Origin: Bact-08 sp964533215
GTDB taxonomy: Bacteria > Bacteroidota > Bacteroidia > Bacteroidales > UBA932
Direction of reading: 5' to 3'
NCBI GenBank assembly: GCA_964533215.1
Contig: CAZHLJ010000001.1
Location: 434,001-498,000 of the forward strand
DNA length: 64,000 bases
The position numbers were made by a program, and so were the translations under genes. Positions within the stretch are counted from its first letter, which is position 1. Every line of letters starts with the position of its first letter. The notes under the pieces were generated by a model. That model did no database searches and was not told where the DNA came from. It was given only the letters and a program-made list of their open reading frames with translations. This document shows, piece after piece, positions 9,284-18,024 of the stretch.

Positions 9284-10785
9284 TTCATCAATATATTATA
9301 GATCTTTTGTACATCCACATTTTTCCTGATATGGGCGGCGAGCTTTTCAAACTGCTCCTCCTTGAAATGCTTGGCATCAGAAGGCTTGCCTGTAGATCTG
9401 CCTGTAAGATTTTCAACAGAGCTCTCTGAGAATGGTGCAAGGAGAAAATCGATGAAATGGGAATTGTCCAGAATGCCGTGGATATAGCTTCCCATACATT
9501 TTGTATTCAAATAGTATCCATCTTCACTGCCGTCAATGAGTTTGTTGAGAGGCCTGTAATCAAAGTTTTCTGCAACAGTAGAGGAACCCATGTGTATCTC
9601 GTAACCCGAGCAAATATCAGAAGAGTTGGCGAATGTAAATCTTACCTGTCTGGTTACCTTTTCTCTTTCTATAACTGTGTTCATCGGAAGCAGTCCCAGT
9701 CCGGGCAACAGCTCGATATCTCCCTCCAAGTGCATCGTGTCGCAGATTGTCAGGCCCATTATCTGGTATCCGCCACATATACCCATCACTGATGCTCCTC
9801 TTCGATAAGAATTCAAAATGCTTTGGGCTACTCCGTTTCTCCTTAATTCCAGCATATCGTAAAGGGTGCTTTTGGTTCCCGGAATAAGAATTATGTCTGC
9901 CTTATCTATTTCTGCAACATTGTTACTGTAATAGAGGTGTATACGAGGGTCTCTCTCAAGAGTGTCAAAATCTGTGAAATTCGAGAGATGCCTGAGGAGG
10001 ATTACAACCACATTAATTTTCCCCTCACAATGGCTGTATGCCTTTTTCTGCAAAGAGACAGAGTCCTCCTCCTCTATGTAGATATCCTTGAAGCAGGGAA
10101 CCACTCCCAGCACCGGAATTTTGCACAACTCCTCTATCTTCTTTATTCCGGGTTCAAACAGACGTATATCACCTCTGAACTTGTTGATGATAATGCCCTT
10201 TACCAGAGCACGCTCCTCTGGCTCCAGCAACATCAGTGTCCCATAAAGGCTGGCAAATACTCCGCCCCGGTCTATGTCGGCAATCAGAATAACGTGGGCA
10301 TTTGCATAGGCAGCCATGGAGATATTCACAAGATCGCCCTCCTTAAGGTTTATCTCTGCTATACTGCCCGCTCCTTCGAGAACAATAGGATTAAACCTCT
10401 TCTTCAGTCTGTCGTAGGCATTATGTACCTCATTCCTGAAGAAATCCCTTCCCTCTTTGTTGAAATAGGAGTAGGCATCCTTATTGCAGAATGGCTTCCC
10501 ATTTAGGACTACCTGGGATTTATAATCAGAGCCAGGCTTGAGAAGAATCGGATTCATATCTGTATGACAATCAATTCCTGCGGCCTCTGCCTGAACGGCC
10601 TGAGCCCTTCCTATTTCGAAACCTTCCGGGGTTGCATAGGAATTTAAGGCCATATTCTGCGCCTTGAAAGGAGCAGGATTGTACCCATCCTGAAAAAAAA
10701 TACGGCAGAAGGCAGCAGCTATTACACTTTTGCCCACATCGCTGCCTGTTCCTGCGAACATAATCGGATGCAGATGCTTACGCAT
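9280..10785 (-). CDS. cobQ: Adenosylcobyric acid synthase (glutamine-hydrolysing)
   Basis: A 501-residue enzyme that amidates adenosylcobyrinic acid a,c-diamide at four side chains. The N-terminal MFAGTGSDVGKSVIAAAFCR (9-28) is the dethiobiotin-synthetase-like P-loop domain. The C-terminal class I glutamine amidotransferase domain has the nucleophile Cys337 in GICGGYQIMG and His436 in GSYIHGILD. It is the first cistron after the cobalamin riboswitch. The operon has cobQ and the lower-ligand genes but no corrin-ring genes in this window, so it may act in salvage of incomplete corrinoids, or ring genes may lie elsewhere. Confidence 0.96.
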   Translation of the reverse strand: MRKHLHPIMFAGTGSDVGKSVIAAAFCRIFFQDGYNPAPFKAQNMALNSYATPEGFEIGRAQAVQAEAAGIDCHTDMNPILLKPGSDYKSQVVLNGKPFCNKDAYSYFNKEGRDFFRNEVHNAYDRLKKRFNPIVLEGAGSIAEINLKEGDLVNISMAAYANAHVILIADIDRGGVFASLYGTLMLLEPEERALVKGIIINKFRGDIRLFEPGIKKIEELCKIPVLGVVPCFKDIYIEEEDSVSLQKKAYSHCEGKINVVVILLRHLSNFTDFDTLERDPRIHLYYSNNVAEIDKADIILIPGTKSTLYDMLELRRNGVAQSILNSYRRGASVMGICGGYQIMGLTICDTMHLEGDIELLPGLGLLPMNTVIEREKVTRQVRFTFANSSDICSGYEIHMGSSTVAENFDYRPLNKLIDGSEDGYYLNTKCMGSYIHGILDNSHFIDFLLAPFSESSVENLTGRSTGKPSDAKHFKEEQFEKLAAHIRKNVDVQKIYNILMK

Positions 10786-10814
10786 ATAATCATATTTAAA
10801 TAATACAGAAATCC

Positions 10815-10998
10815 AGTTTCCCGGATTCTCCTTTGCAGGTCTTCTGACTTACCCCTTTTCGGACGCCTTCCCATCTCATTGAGAGACAGTGGCTGAGAAT
10901 GCCCGAAACGATTGATGAGGCTTACAGCAGTTTTTTCTGTCCGGGATTTTCACCCGGTTCCCTTTTAATCCTATTGGTATTTCCAAATCGGAACAAAG
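10815..10998 (-). promoter_or_regulatory. Adenosylcobalamin riboswitch upstream of the cob operon
   Basis: On the minus strand the leader contains AAGGGAACCGGGTGAAAATC, an ACTGCTGTAA element, and the B12 box AGTCAGAAGACCTGC (complement of 10835-10849). These are the conserved core of the cobalamin riboswitch class. A small hairpin, AGAATCC/GGATTTCT, lies between the B12 box and the cobQ start at 10785 and may be part of the expression platform. The edges are approximate. The class is expected to lower expression of cobQ and downstream genes when B12 is plentiful. Confidence 0.92.
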
Positions 10999-11003
10999 TG
11001 GGG

Positions 11004-11011
11004 CAAAGGTA
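11004..11011 (-). promoter_or_regulatory. Candidate -7 promoter element for the cob operon
   Basis: TACCTTTG on the minus strand fits the Bacteroidota -7 consensus TAnnTTTG and would start the transcript near 10998, just before the riboswitch core. No convincing -33 element was seen. Confidence 0.5.
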
Positions 11012-11023
11012 TGAATCTTTGTC

Positions 11024-11031
11024 TAACTTTG
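11024..11031 (+). promoter_or_regulatory. Candidate -7 promoter element for the btuD-like gene
   Basis: TAACTTTG fits TAnnTTTG and lies 20 bases before the ATG at 11052. It is only 12 bases from the opposing cob promoter element, so the two promoters would interlock. Confidence 0.5.
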
Positions 11032-11051
11032 GGCGAATTTTTCAAACAAGT

Positions 11052-12020
11052 ATGAAGCAAGAGACTATTGATATCAAATCGCTGACAATCGGATACAAGA
11101 CTAAGAACCGAACCAGAATTGTTGCAAGTGGAATAAATACAAAGCTTTATTCAGGAGAACTGACTTGTCTTATAGGAGCAAATGGTGTCGGGAAATCGAC
11201 TCTTCTTAAGACTCTATCCTGTTTCATTTCTAAAATTGAAGGTAGTGTGAATATTCTAGGGAAAGAGATTGAAAGCTATTCTGAACAGGAGATCTCTACA
11301 ACTATTGGTGTGGTCCTTACAGATAAGTGCAGCGTTCAGAACATGAGTGTAAGGGAACTTGTTTCCACGGGACGGAGTCCATATACGGACTTTTGGGGAA
11401 GATTGGGGAAAAATGACGAGGAGATTGTTTCACAATCAATAAAAGAGGTCGGGATTGAGAATCTGGCAGAAAAGAGGGTAGAGATTCTAAGTGATGGCGA
11501 ACATCAGAAGGTGATGATAGCAAAGGCTCTGGCCCAGGATACTCCTATTATCTTTCTGGATGAGCCGACAGCTTTTCTCGACTTTTCAAGTAAAGTAGAG
11601 ATGTTGCAACTCCTTCATCACCTGTCAAGAGAGAGGTCAAAGAGCATATTTGTCTCTACTCACGATCTGGAACTGGCTATTCAGATAGCTGACAGGCTTT
11701 GGCTTATGGATGAGAAAAGTGGCATTACCGTTGGTACTCCCGAAGACCTTTCTCTTCAAGGAGTCTTGAGTAGGTTCTTTACAAGGAGAGAGATAAAGTG
11801 TCACTCAAAAATAAAACTTACCGGAGGTGGTCAGAAATATTCAATGATCAAGAAAGCCCTTAAAAGGAACGGAATAGAGGCTTCAAAAAATATTGAGTCG
11901 GTTCTTGCCATAGATTCTGGAGACGATATGTCCGATAGGGGAATTGTTATTTATACTAATGAAAATGAGAGTGTTGAAGTGGATAGTATAGATGCAATGC
12001 TCGACCTTGTAGTCAAATAA
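11052..12020 (+). CDS. ABC transporter ATPase, cobalamin/iron-siderophore (BtuD/FecE) type
   Basis: A 322-residue cytoplasmic ATPase. Walker A is GANGVGKST (42-50), the signature motif is the variant LSDGE (146-150), Walker B is IIFLDEPTAFLD, and the H-loop His is 204. Where a Q-loop glutamine is expected the sequence reads VVLTDK, so Thr90 takes that place. About 80 extra C-terminal residues follow the ATPase core. I chose the ATG at 11052, because a longer frame from 10899 runs through the riboswitch on the other strand. It sits between the two cobalamin riboswitches and is the natural partner of the BtuF- and BtuC-like proteins encoded downstream. Confidence 0.85.
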   Translation: MKQETIDIKSLTIGYKTKNRTRIVASGINTKLYSGELTCLIGANGVGKSTLLKTLSCFISKIEGSVNILGKEIESYSEQEISTTIGVVLTDKCSVQNMSVRELVSTGRSPYTDFWGRLGKNDEEIVSQSIKEVGIENLAEKRVEILSDGEHQKVMIAKALAQDTPIIFLDEPTAFLDFSSKVEMLQLLHHLSRERSKSIFVSTHDLELAIQIADRLWLMDEKSGITVGTPEDLSLQGVLSRFFTRREIKCHSKIKLTGGGQKYSMIKKALKRNGIEASKNIESVLAIDSGDDMSDRGIVIYTNENESVEVDSIDAMLDLVVK

Positions 12021-12047
12021 ACTTCCAATAGTCAAAAATTTTGCCAT

Positions 12048-12055
12048 ATCTTTGT
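12048..12055 (+). promoter_or_regulatory. Candidate -7 promoter element for the B12 uptake operon
   Basis: TATCTTTG fits TAnnTTTG. It lies just after the btuD-like stop and just before the riboswitch, so the uptake operon probably has its own start at about 12061. Confidence 0.5.
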
Positions 12056-12059
12056 GGCG

Positions 12060-12255
12060 TATTAAATAAATGGTGACGAGTCCGCTCCCGGCGGAGTAGT
12101 CATAATAGGGAATCCGGTAAGATAATCTTTATCAAGTCCGGAGCTGTACCCGCAGCTGTGTGCCTCAAAAACACGTTTGGCAATCTAAAAGTCACTGTCC
12201 AAGGATGGGAAGACGCTAAACGAGAGGCGAGCCAGAAGACCTGCCAGTTATTTAC
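12060..12255 (+). promoter_or_regulatory. Adenosylcobalamin riboswitch upstream of the B12 uptake operon
   Basis: The conserved core is visible: ATAGGGAATCCGGTAAG, then AAGTCCGGAGCTGTACCCGC followed by AGCTGT, and the B12 box AGCCAGAAGACCTGCC at 12230-12245. About 130 AT-rich bases separate the B12 box from the first gene at 12384. I see no strong terminator there, so control may act on translation. Confidence 0.92.
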
Positions 12256-12383
12256 TATTCAAATTATGCTTCGGGTAAAAGGCAAAAATGGACAGTTTAA
12301 ATGTGTAGACGTCACACTATTTCTAACTATTTCCTGCTTTACTTTTTATTCATTTTTTTACTAATTGTTTAAATTTTTTAAAA

Positions 12384-13796
12384 ATGAAGAAAAATTTTCT
12401 ATTAATGCTACTTCTGGTATTATTTGCCGCATGTAGTAAAGACGACAATGTCAAACCTGGTCAGTTAAGATTTGATGGGCTTACAAGTAGCGAACTGGTT
12501 GTTCCAGGTAACACAGGAGGTGAGTCAATCAGTAAGGTAGCCCTGAAAGGGGTTACAGGTAATGTTTTGACTAAGGTTGACCCATCTGCTGCAGGTTGGT
12601 GCAGTGTTGCTGTTGATAAAGGTGCTTCCAATGAGACATGGGAACTGATTATTACAACAAAGGAGTATACAGGCAATGAGGATAGAAAAGCTTATGTTAC
12701 GGTTACCAGTGGAATAGACGAGCTTACACTTGTTGTAACCCAGCCCGGCAGAGGAAAAAGTGTAGAGATGATTGTTGTGAGTGAAGGCCAGTTTACAAAA
12801 GGAACAGCATCATTATCTGCAATTTCTTATGGTGGCACAGCTACATGGGATATATTCCAGGATGTCAACCAGAAGCCTCTTGGCGATGTTGCGCAGAGCA
12901 TGACATGGATAGATGGTAAGTATTTTGTAGTGCTTAATAACTCAAGACAGATTAAAGTTGTAGAACCTCAGACATTCAAACTTCTTGGAACAATTGATTA
13001 CGAACAGTCTGCAAGTCCTCGCTTTATGGTTCCTATCAATGAGACTGAGGCAATCGTCTCAGACCTTACACCGCAGTTGACAAAGGTTAATTACAAGACT
13101 AATAAGGTGGTGGAATACATCAGCCTTTCAGGTGCTGCTGTTAATTCGATGGAAAAGTTGGTAAGGGTTGGAAACAAAGTATTTGGAGCTGCTTCCGGAA
13201 AAGGTGTGGCAGTATTTGATGTAAATAATATTTCTGCCTCCTCTTTACGTATTATTGGCGGATTCAGTGGAAACATAGTTACAACTGCAAAGATGATACT
13301 TGACAAGAACAACAAGCTTTGGGCTTTTGCAACAGCCAGTGGAAAATCTGTGTTGAATTGCATTGACCCTGTAAGTGAAAAGGTTATTAAGACTGTTGAG
13401 ATTCCCTATTCTGTATCCGGCACTGAACAATATGTGGCCGGCAGCATAACAGGCACATCGTTTTACACAAGAATGGACACAGACCGCACCAAAGGCAAAC
13501 TCTACTTTTTCATGACCATGCTTGTTAACCCAACCAGGAAAGCCTCAATTGGAGCAATCTTTACTCTGGATGTAGATAAGGATGCAATAGATACACAACC
13601 ATACCGCGAACTGCCAGGCCTGGGAATGATGTACGGAATGAACATCTCTCCAGATGGAAGAGTATTCCTTTGCGATTGTCTGGACTACACAGCTCAGCGT
13701 GGCTTCCTAAGGGAGTACAAAGCAGACGGTAGTGTAGATAGCAAGAGGGTGGGTATATATCCGAGAATGGTCTGGTTTACTGAATACGATAAGTAA
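12384..13796 (+). CDS. BtuG-like surface lipoprotein with BACON-like and beta-propeller domains
   Basis: A 470-residue lipoprotein (lipobox Leu-Phe-Ala-Ala-Cys, Cys17). Residues about 45-122 look like a BACON domain: a WCSV segment, then RKAYVTVTSGIDELTLVVTQ. Residues about 128-470 form YncE/DUF5074-like propeller repeats with recurring blades such as SMTWIDGKYFVVLNN. BtuG of Bacteroides is a propeller lipoprotein that binds B12 very tightly and partners BtuB. This gene lies directly between the cobalamin riboswitch and a BtuB-like receptor, which strongly supports that role. B12 binding itself is inferred. Confidence 0.8.
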   Translation: MKKNFLLMLLLVLFAACSKDDNVKPGQLRFDGLTSSELVVPGNTGGESISKVALKGVTGNVLTKVDPSAAGWCSVAVDKGASNETWELIITTKEYTGNEDRKAYVTVTSGIDELTLVVTQPGRGKSVEMIVVSEGQFTKGTASLSAISYGGTATWDIFQDVNQKPLGDVAQSMTWIDGKYFVVLNNSRQIKVVEPQTFKLLGTIDYEQSASPRFMVPINETEAIVSDLTPQLTKVNYKTNKVVEYISLSGAAVNSMEKLVRVGNKVFGAASGKGVAVFDVNNISASSLRIIGGFSGNIVTTAKMILDKNNKLWAFATASGKSVLNCIDPVSEKVIKTVEIPYSVSGTEQYVAGSITGTSFYTRMDTDRTKGKLYFFMTMLVNPTRKASIGAIFTLDVDKDAIDTQPYRELPGLGMMYGMNISPDGRVFLCDCLDYTAQRGFLREYKADGSVDSKRVGIYPRMVWFTEYDK

Positions 13797-13802
13797 ATTG
13801 GA

Positions 13803-15740
13803 ATGCGCAGACTGATATATGCAGTGTGGATTATGCTGATTCCGGCCATTAGCATTGAGGCTCAGAATGCCAAGACTATCACGGGGTCCAGACTGGACTC
13901 CGTGATAGTCCGCGGCAAACAGAAGACGGTAAACGAGGTTACGGTAGGAATGCGCGTTAGCAATCTGAGTGAGACGTTGCTTAAAGGTAACCAGACAAAG
14001 AGTCTTAGCGAGCTGCTCTCCGACAACACCATGGTTTATATAAAAAGCCTAGGGCAGGGGGCTCTTGCGACCTCTTCCTTCAGAGGAACAAGCTCAGGCC
14101 ACACTCAGGTAAACTGGAATGGCATAAATATCAATCCGGCAATGTCTGGCAGTTTTGATTTCTCCCAGATTCCTGTTTTCTTCGCGGATAATGTGTCGCT
14201 GTATCATGGAAGCGGCCATCTCAAGAATGGGACGGGAGCTTTGGGAGGGAGCATCAATATCAACAATGATGCTGACTGGAGGGATTCAACAAAACTTAGC
14301 GCATTTGCTGAGATTGGTTCATATGATACATATACCGTAGCGGCTTCTGTAAGATTTCTTGGCAGCAATTCACTGTACAAGACACGCCTATACTATCAGA
14401 ATTCAGAGAATGACTACCGTTATCTGAATAAGGTTTTAAAGAAAGATGACTTCCATGAGTACCGCAAGGAGGCTAAGTACAATATGGCAGGAGTGATGCA
14501 GGAGGCTTATTTCAAGCTGAAAGGGGAAGCAGATATTTTCAGCAACCTTTGGTTTCAGCACGGAAACCGCCGTCTGCCACAGCCGATTATTGTCAACGTT
14601 ACTCAGCATGAGAAACAGCGTGATGATGCACTGAAATATATAATTGGATATAAAAATAATATTGGCAGACACCAATTTTCAGTCAAAGGTGCCTATATGT
14701 TGAATCTTCTAGGCTATGAAAAGTGGTATGATAATGATTATTTCAGAGGAGAGCAGAGCGATAACCGTTCACAGTCGATTCATGTAGTAGGTGACTACTC
14801 TTGCCAAAGTTCTTCTAAACTTAACCTGAGTGGCTCTTTGAATTATTCACATGATTTTGTCGATGCCACCAGTTACTCGAAGAAAGTTGTGAGCAGAGAT
14901 GTTCTGGCTCTTCAGGGGGGAGCTCTCTGGGATATAGGCTCTCACCTTAAACTTAACGGCCATATTATGGTTGAAATGAATGACAACAGATATGCACCAA
15001 CGTTTTCTGCAGGTCTCTCTTCTCCTCTGATTGATGGACTTCTGACTGCCAAGGCAAATGTGTCGTATAATTATAAATTTCCAAATATGAATGATCTGTA
15101 CTGGCAGCCGGGAGGAAACCCCGACCTATTGCCGGAAAAGGGATTTTCGTATGACGCGACCTTGACATTCACCCCCCAAATAGGAGATTTTATCTATCTG
15201 AAGACAGAAGCTACAGGTTATATGATGAATATAGACAACTGGATTATGTGGCTACCTACAATGAACTGGTACTGGGAGCCGCGCAATGTACAGAACGTGC
15301 TCTCTTACGGATTGGAGGTGCTTACGGAATGCAATCTGGTCTTGGACAACATAAAGGCAAAGCTAGGGGTGAACTATTCATATTCTCCCTCAGTGAACAG
15401 AGAGAGAAATTTTGCAGAGGACAATACTTATTACAAACAATTGCCATATATACCTCTTCATAAGGCAAATGTAAGACTGGCAGTTGATTGGAAAAAATTT
15501 TCATTCAGCTATCAGGTGTGCTACACTGGGAAACGATACACATCTGCTGATGAGTCCTATTCAACTACGGCCTATACCATACATGATGTGGAGCTTAAAA
15601 AGGAAATCTCTATTAGCAGAAAGTGCGGGCTCACACCAAAGTTGAGAATAAATAATCTGTTTGATGCTTACTATGAATCGACTCAATATTACCCCATGCC
15701 TTTACGCAATATTTCCGGAAGCCTGATGCTTACATTTTAA
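13803..15740 (+). CDS. btuB: TonB-dependent cobalamin receptor, BtuB-like
   Basis: A 645-residue outer membrane receptor with an N-terminal signal peptide, a TonB-box-like DSVIV at residues 32-36, and a plug domain (SLSELLSDNTMVYIKSLGQG through GTGALGGSININND). A barrel follows and ends MLTF with a terminal Phe. It lacks the carboxypeptidase-like N-terminal domain of SusC proteins and is of BtuB length. It follows the BtuG-like gene after 6 bases and precedes the BtuF-like gene by 6 bases, under the cobalamin riboswitch, so vitamin B12 or related corrinoids are the likely cargo. Confidence 0.87.
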   Translation: MRRLIYAVWIMLIPAISIEAQNAKTITGSRLDSVIVRGKQKTVNEVTVGMRVSNLSETLLKGNQTKSLSELLSDNTMVYIKSLGQGALATSSFRGTSSGHTQVNWNGININPAMSGSFDFSQIPVFFADNVSLYHGSGHLKNGTGALGGSININNDADWRDSTKLSAFAEIGSYDTYTVAASVRFLGSNSLYKTRLYYQNSENDYRYLNKVLKKDDFHEYRKEAKYNMAGVMQEAYFKLKGEADIFSNLWFQHGNRRLPQPIIVNVTQHEKQRDDALKYIIGYKNNIGRHQFSVKGAYMLNLLGYEKWYDNDYFRGEQSDNRSQSIHVVGDYSCQSSSKLNLSGSLNYSHDFVDATSYSKKVVSRDVLALQGGALWDIGSHLKLNGHIMVEMNDNRYAPTFSAGLSSPLIDGLLTAKANVSYNYKFPNMNDLYWQPGGNPDLLPEKGFSYDATLTFTPQIGDFIYLKTEATGYMMNIDNWIMWLPTMNWYWEPRNVQNVLSYGLEVLTECNLVLDNIKAKLGVNYSYSPSVNRERNFAEDNTYYKQLPYIPLHKANVRLAVDWKKFSFSYQVCYTGKRYTSADESYSTTAYTIHDVELKKEISISRKCGLTPKLRINNLFDAYYESTQYYPMPLRNISGSLMLTF

Positions 15741-15746
15741 TATAGA

Positions 15747-16886
15747 ATGATTATGAAAAACAGTATAATATGCCTCTTTATTGCCATTTTATCTATTTGC
15801 GGATGCAGACAGCAAGGTAATGAAAAACCAGAAGCCACAGATTCTGGCAACAGGACTTTGGTAGGATATGCGAGATTGTTCAACATAAAAGAGGGGGAAG
15901 GATATACAAGTGTGGATGTAAGTAATCCATGGGATACAACTCAATTTCTGCATCGCTATATACTTGTGCGAAAGGATAAAATGCTGCCCAAAAATCTTCC
16001 GGAGGGGACATTGATCCGTACACCGTTAGACAAGGTTGTTGCCTACTCCTCTGTCCATTGCGGAATAATGGGGGCCCTTGGTCTTGAAAAAGAGCTTGCA
16101 GGAGTATGCGAATCGCGCTATGTAGACTTGGATTTTGTAAAAGAGGGGTTAAAAAATGGCACAATCTTCGATTTGGGAGAGGCCGCGTCTCCCAATGTAG
16201 AAAGAATAATTGACATCTCTCCTGATGCTATTATTGCATCTCCATTGGAAAACAAGGGATACGGCAAGATCGAAAAAATAGGAGTGCCATTGATAGAAGC
16301 TGTGGATTATATGGAGGTTACACCTCTGGGAAGAGCCGAGTGGATACGTTTTTATGCACTTTTTTTCTGCAAGGAACAATTAGCCGATTCTCTTTTCAAT
16401 TCTACGGTTGATGCCTATCAGAGCGTTGTGCAGATTGCCCGTAATGCCGGGCACAAACCTACTGTACTCTCTGAGACAAGGACTGGGGCTGTCTGGTATA
16501 TTCCAGGTGGAAGAAGTTACATAGCCAATCTTTTTGCAGATGCAGGAGCAGACTATCTTTGGAAAGATCTTAAAAGTTTGGGAACAGTGCCACTCCCTTT
16601 TGAAAGTGTATTGGAAAAGGGGCAAAATGCAGATATCTGGGTGATGAAGTATAACAAACCTCAGGATATGAGCTACGAAGACCTTGCCAAAGAGTATTCG
16701 GGTTACGAAAATTTCACAGCCTTTAAAAATAGAACAATATTTGCCGCCAACACAAGTAAAGTCTCATATTATGAGGAGCTGCCTATACATCCAGATTATG
16801 TGCTCAAGGATCTAGTGTGGGTGTTTCACCCGGAACTACTTAAAGGATACCAGCCACGTTACTTTAAAAAGATGGTTGATAAATGA
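15747..16886 (+). CDS. btuF: Cobalamin/siderophore ABC transporter substrate-binding lipoprotein, BtuF-like
   Basis: A 379-residue protein with a lipobox Leu-Ser-Ile-Cys-Gly-Cys (Cys20 if the first ATG is used; a second in-frame ATG lies at 15753). It has the two-lobed class III binding-protein pattern: VVAYSSVHCGIMGALGLE and ERIIDISPDAIIASPLENKG in the first lobe, SLGTVPLPFESVLEKGQNAD in the second. Such proteins hand corrinoid or ferric-siderophore ligands to the inner membrane permease. The riboswitch context points to corrinoid. Its stop overlaps the permease start by 4 bases. Confidence 0.87.
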   Translation: MIMKNSIICLFIAILSICGCRQQGNEKPEATDSGNRTLVGYARLFNIKEGEGYTSVDVSNPWDTTQFLHRYILVRKDKMLPKNLPEGTLIRTPLDKVVAYSSVHCGIMGALGLEKELAGVCESRYVDLDFVKEGLKNGTIFDLGEAASPNVERIIDISPDAIIASPLENKGYGKIEKIGVPLIEAVDYMEVTPLGRAEWIRFYALFFCKEQLADSLFNSTVDAYQSVVQIARNAGHKPTVLSETRTGAVWYIPGGRSYIANLFADAGADYLWKDLKSLGTVPLPFESVLEKGQNADIWVMKYNKPQDMSYEDLAKEYSGYENFTAFKNRTIFAANTSKVSYYEELPIHPDYVLKDLVWVFHPELLKGYQPRYFKKMVDK

Positions 16887-17905
16887 AGCCTGTAAGATGG
16901 ATATTGGTGACTATGATATTAGGGATAATCCTGATCTTCCTATTAAGTCTGTTTCTAGGGTCTGTCAAAATTCCATTTGCTGAGGTTTTTCGTATTCTTA
17001 CAAAAGGTGAGGTCGCAAAAGACTCCTGGAGTATTATTGTACTGCAATCCAGACTCCCTCAGTCAATAACAGCTATGTTTGCGGGTGCTGCTCTCGCAAC
17101 TGCCGGGCTCATGCTACAGACCATCTTCCGGAATCCATTGGCAGGTCCATCAATTCTTGGTATTGAGACTGGGGCCAGTTTTGGTGTTGCCGTTGTTATG
17201 TTGTTTTTAGGAGGGACAATAGGCGGTTCAATGACAAACATTGCCTTGTCTGGATATATGGCAATTGTTGCAGGAGCCTTCATTGGCTCTTCGCTTGTCC
17301 TAGGAGTCATAATCTTCTTCTCCACTGTGGTCAGGAGCAATGTAATGCTCCTTATAATTGGGATAATGGTCAGCTATATAACATCTTCCGTTATATCTCT
17401 TCTAAATTTCTTTGCCTCAGCCGAAGGAGTGTTCTCTTATACAATCTGGGGGATGGGAGACTTCTCGAGCGTTTCGTTGAAGCAGATTCCTCTCTTTTGC
17501 GGGCTGATATCCTTTGGACTTGCAATATCTGTCATACTTATCAAACCACTTAATGCCCTTTTGCTTGGAGACCTCTATGCAAAAAACCTAGGAGTGAAAG
17601 TTGCAAATGTGCGGCTATGGCTCCTTGTCAGTACCGGCATTCTCACAGCGGTAACCACGGCCTTCTGCGGACCAATCTCATTCATCGGTCTCGCGGTACC
17701 GCATATTGCACGCTTGATTACAGGTACCTCAAATCACAAAGTACTGCTGCCGGCTGCAATTTTGAGCGGCTCTTTTCTTGCAATGCTGTGCAATCTCATA
17801 AGCACTTTGCCAACCTCTTTTGGCACCATGCCTCTTAATGCAATCACCCCTATTTTTGGAGCTCCAATCATATTGTATGTGATTATGAGTCAACAAAGGT
17901 TTTAA
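16883..17905 (+). CDS. btuC: FecCD/BtuC family ABC transporter permease
   Basis: A 340-residue inner membrane protein with about ten hydrophobic segments. RLPQSITAMFAGAALATAGL, FRNPLAGPSILGIETGASFG and GPISFIGLAVPHIARLITG are hallmark FecCD/BtuC motifs; the last contacts the ATPase. The ATG overlaps the BtuF-like stop (ATGA). The matching ATPase would be the gene at 11052, which lies upstream of the riboswitch instead of in this operon. This is probably the last gene of the B12 uptake transcript, although I see only a weak AGAAG/CTTCT hairpin with T-runs after it. Confidence 0.9.
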   Translation: MKPVRWILVTMILGIILIFLLSLFLGSVKIPFAEVFRILTKGEVAKDSWSIIVLQSRLPQSITAMFAGAALATAGLMLQTIFRNPLAGPSILGIETGASFGVAVVMLFLGGTIGGSMTNIALSGYMAIVAGAFIGSSLVLGVIIFFSTVVRSNVMLLIIGIMVSYITSSVISLLNFFASAEGVFSYTIWGMGDFSSVSLKQIPLFCGLISFGLAISVILIKPLNALLLGDLYAKNLGVKVANVRLWLLVSTGILTAVTTAFCGPISFIGLAVPHIARLITGTSNHKVLLPAAILSGSFLAMLCNLISTLPTSFGTMPLNAITPIFGAPIILYVIMSQQRF

Positions 17906-17952
17906 GAAGTTTTTTTAAGCTTTTTTTTGCTTCTCATTAGAAAACAAATTAT

Positions 17953-17960
17953 TACATTTG
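17953..17960 (+). promoter_or_regulatory. Candidate promoter (-7) for the nucleic-acid scavenging locus
   Basis: TACATTTG fits TAnnTTTG, with a TTTG at 17926-17929 about 23 bases upstream. It would give a leader of roughly 60 bases before the ATG at 18025 and separate this locus from the B12 operon. Confidence 0.45.
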
Positions 17961-18024
17961 TTCAAAATTGCTATTCCTAGTTTTTATTTTGCCAATTGTT
18001 ATACTAAATTATATAAATATTGTT

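Noticed and set aside
10899..11051. In-frame N-terminal extension of the ATPase gene
   Set aside because: It would translate through the cobalamin riboswitch and promoter of the opposite strand and precedes the normal family start at 11052.
17905..17952. Terminator after btuC
   Set aside because: Only a 5-pair AGAAG/CTTCT stem with a long loop is visible. T-runs alone do not support a confident terminator.
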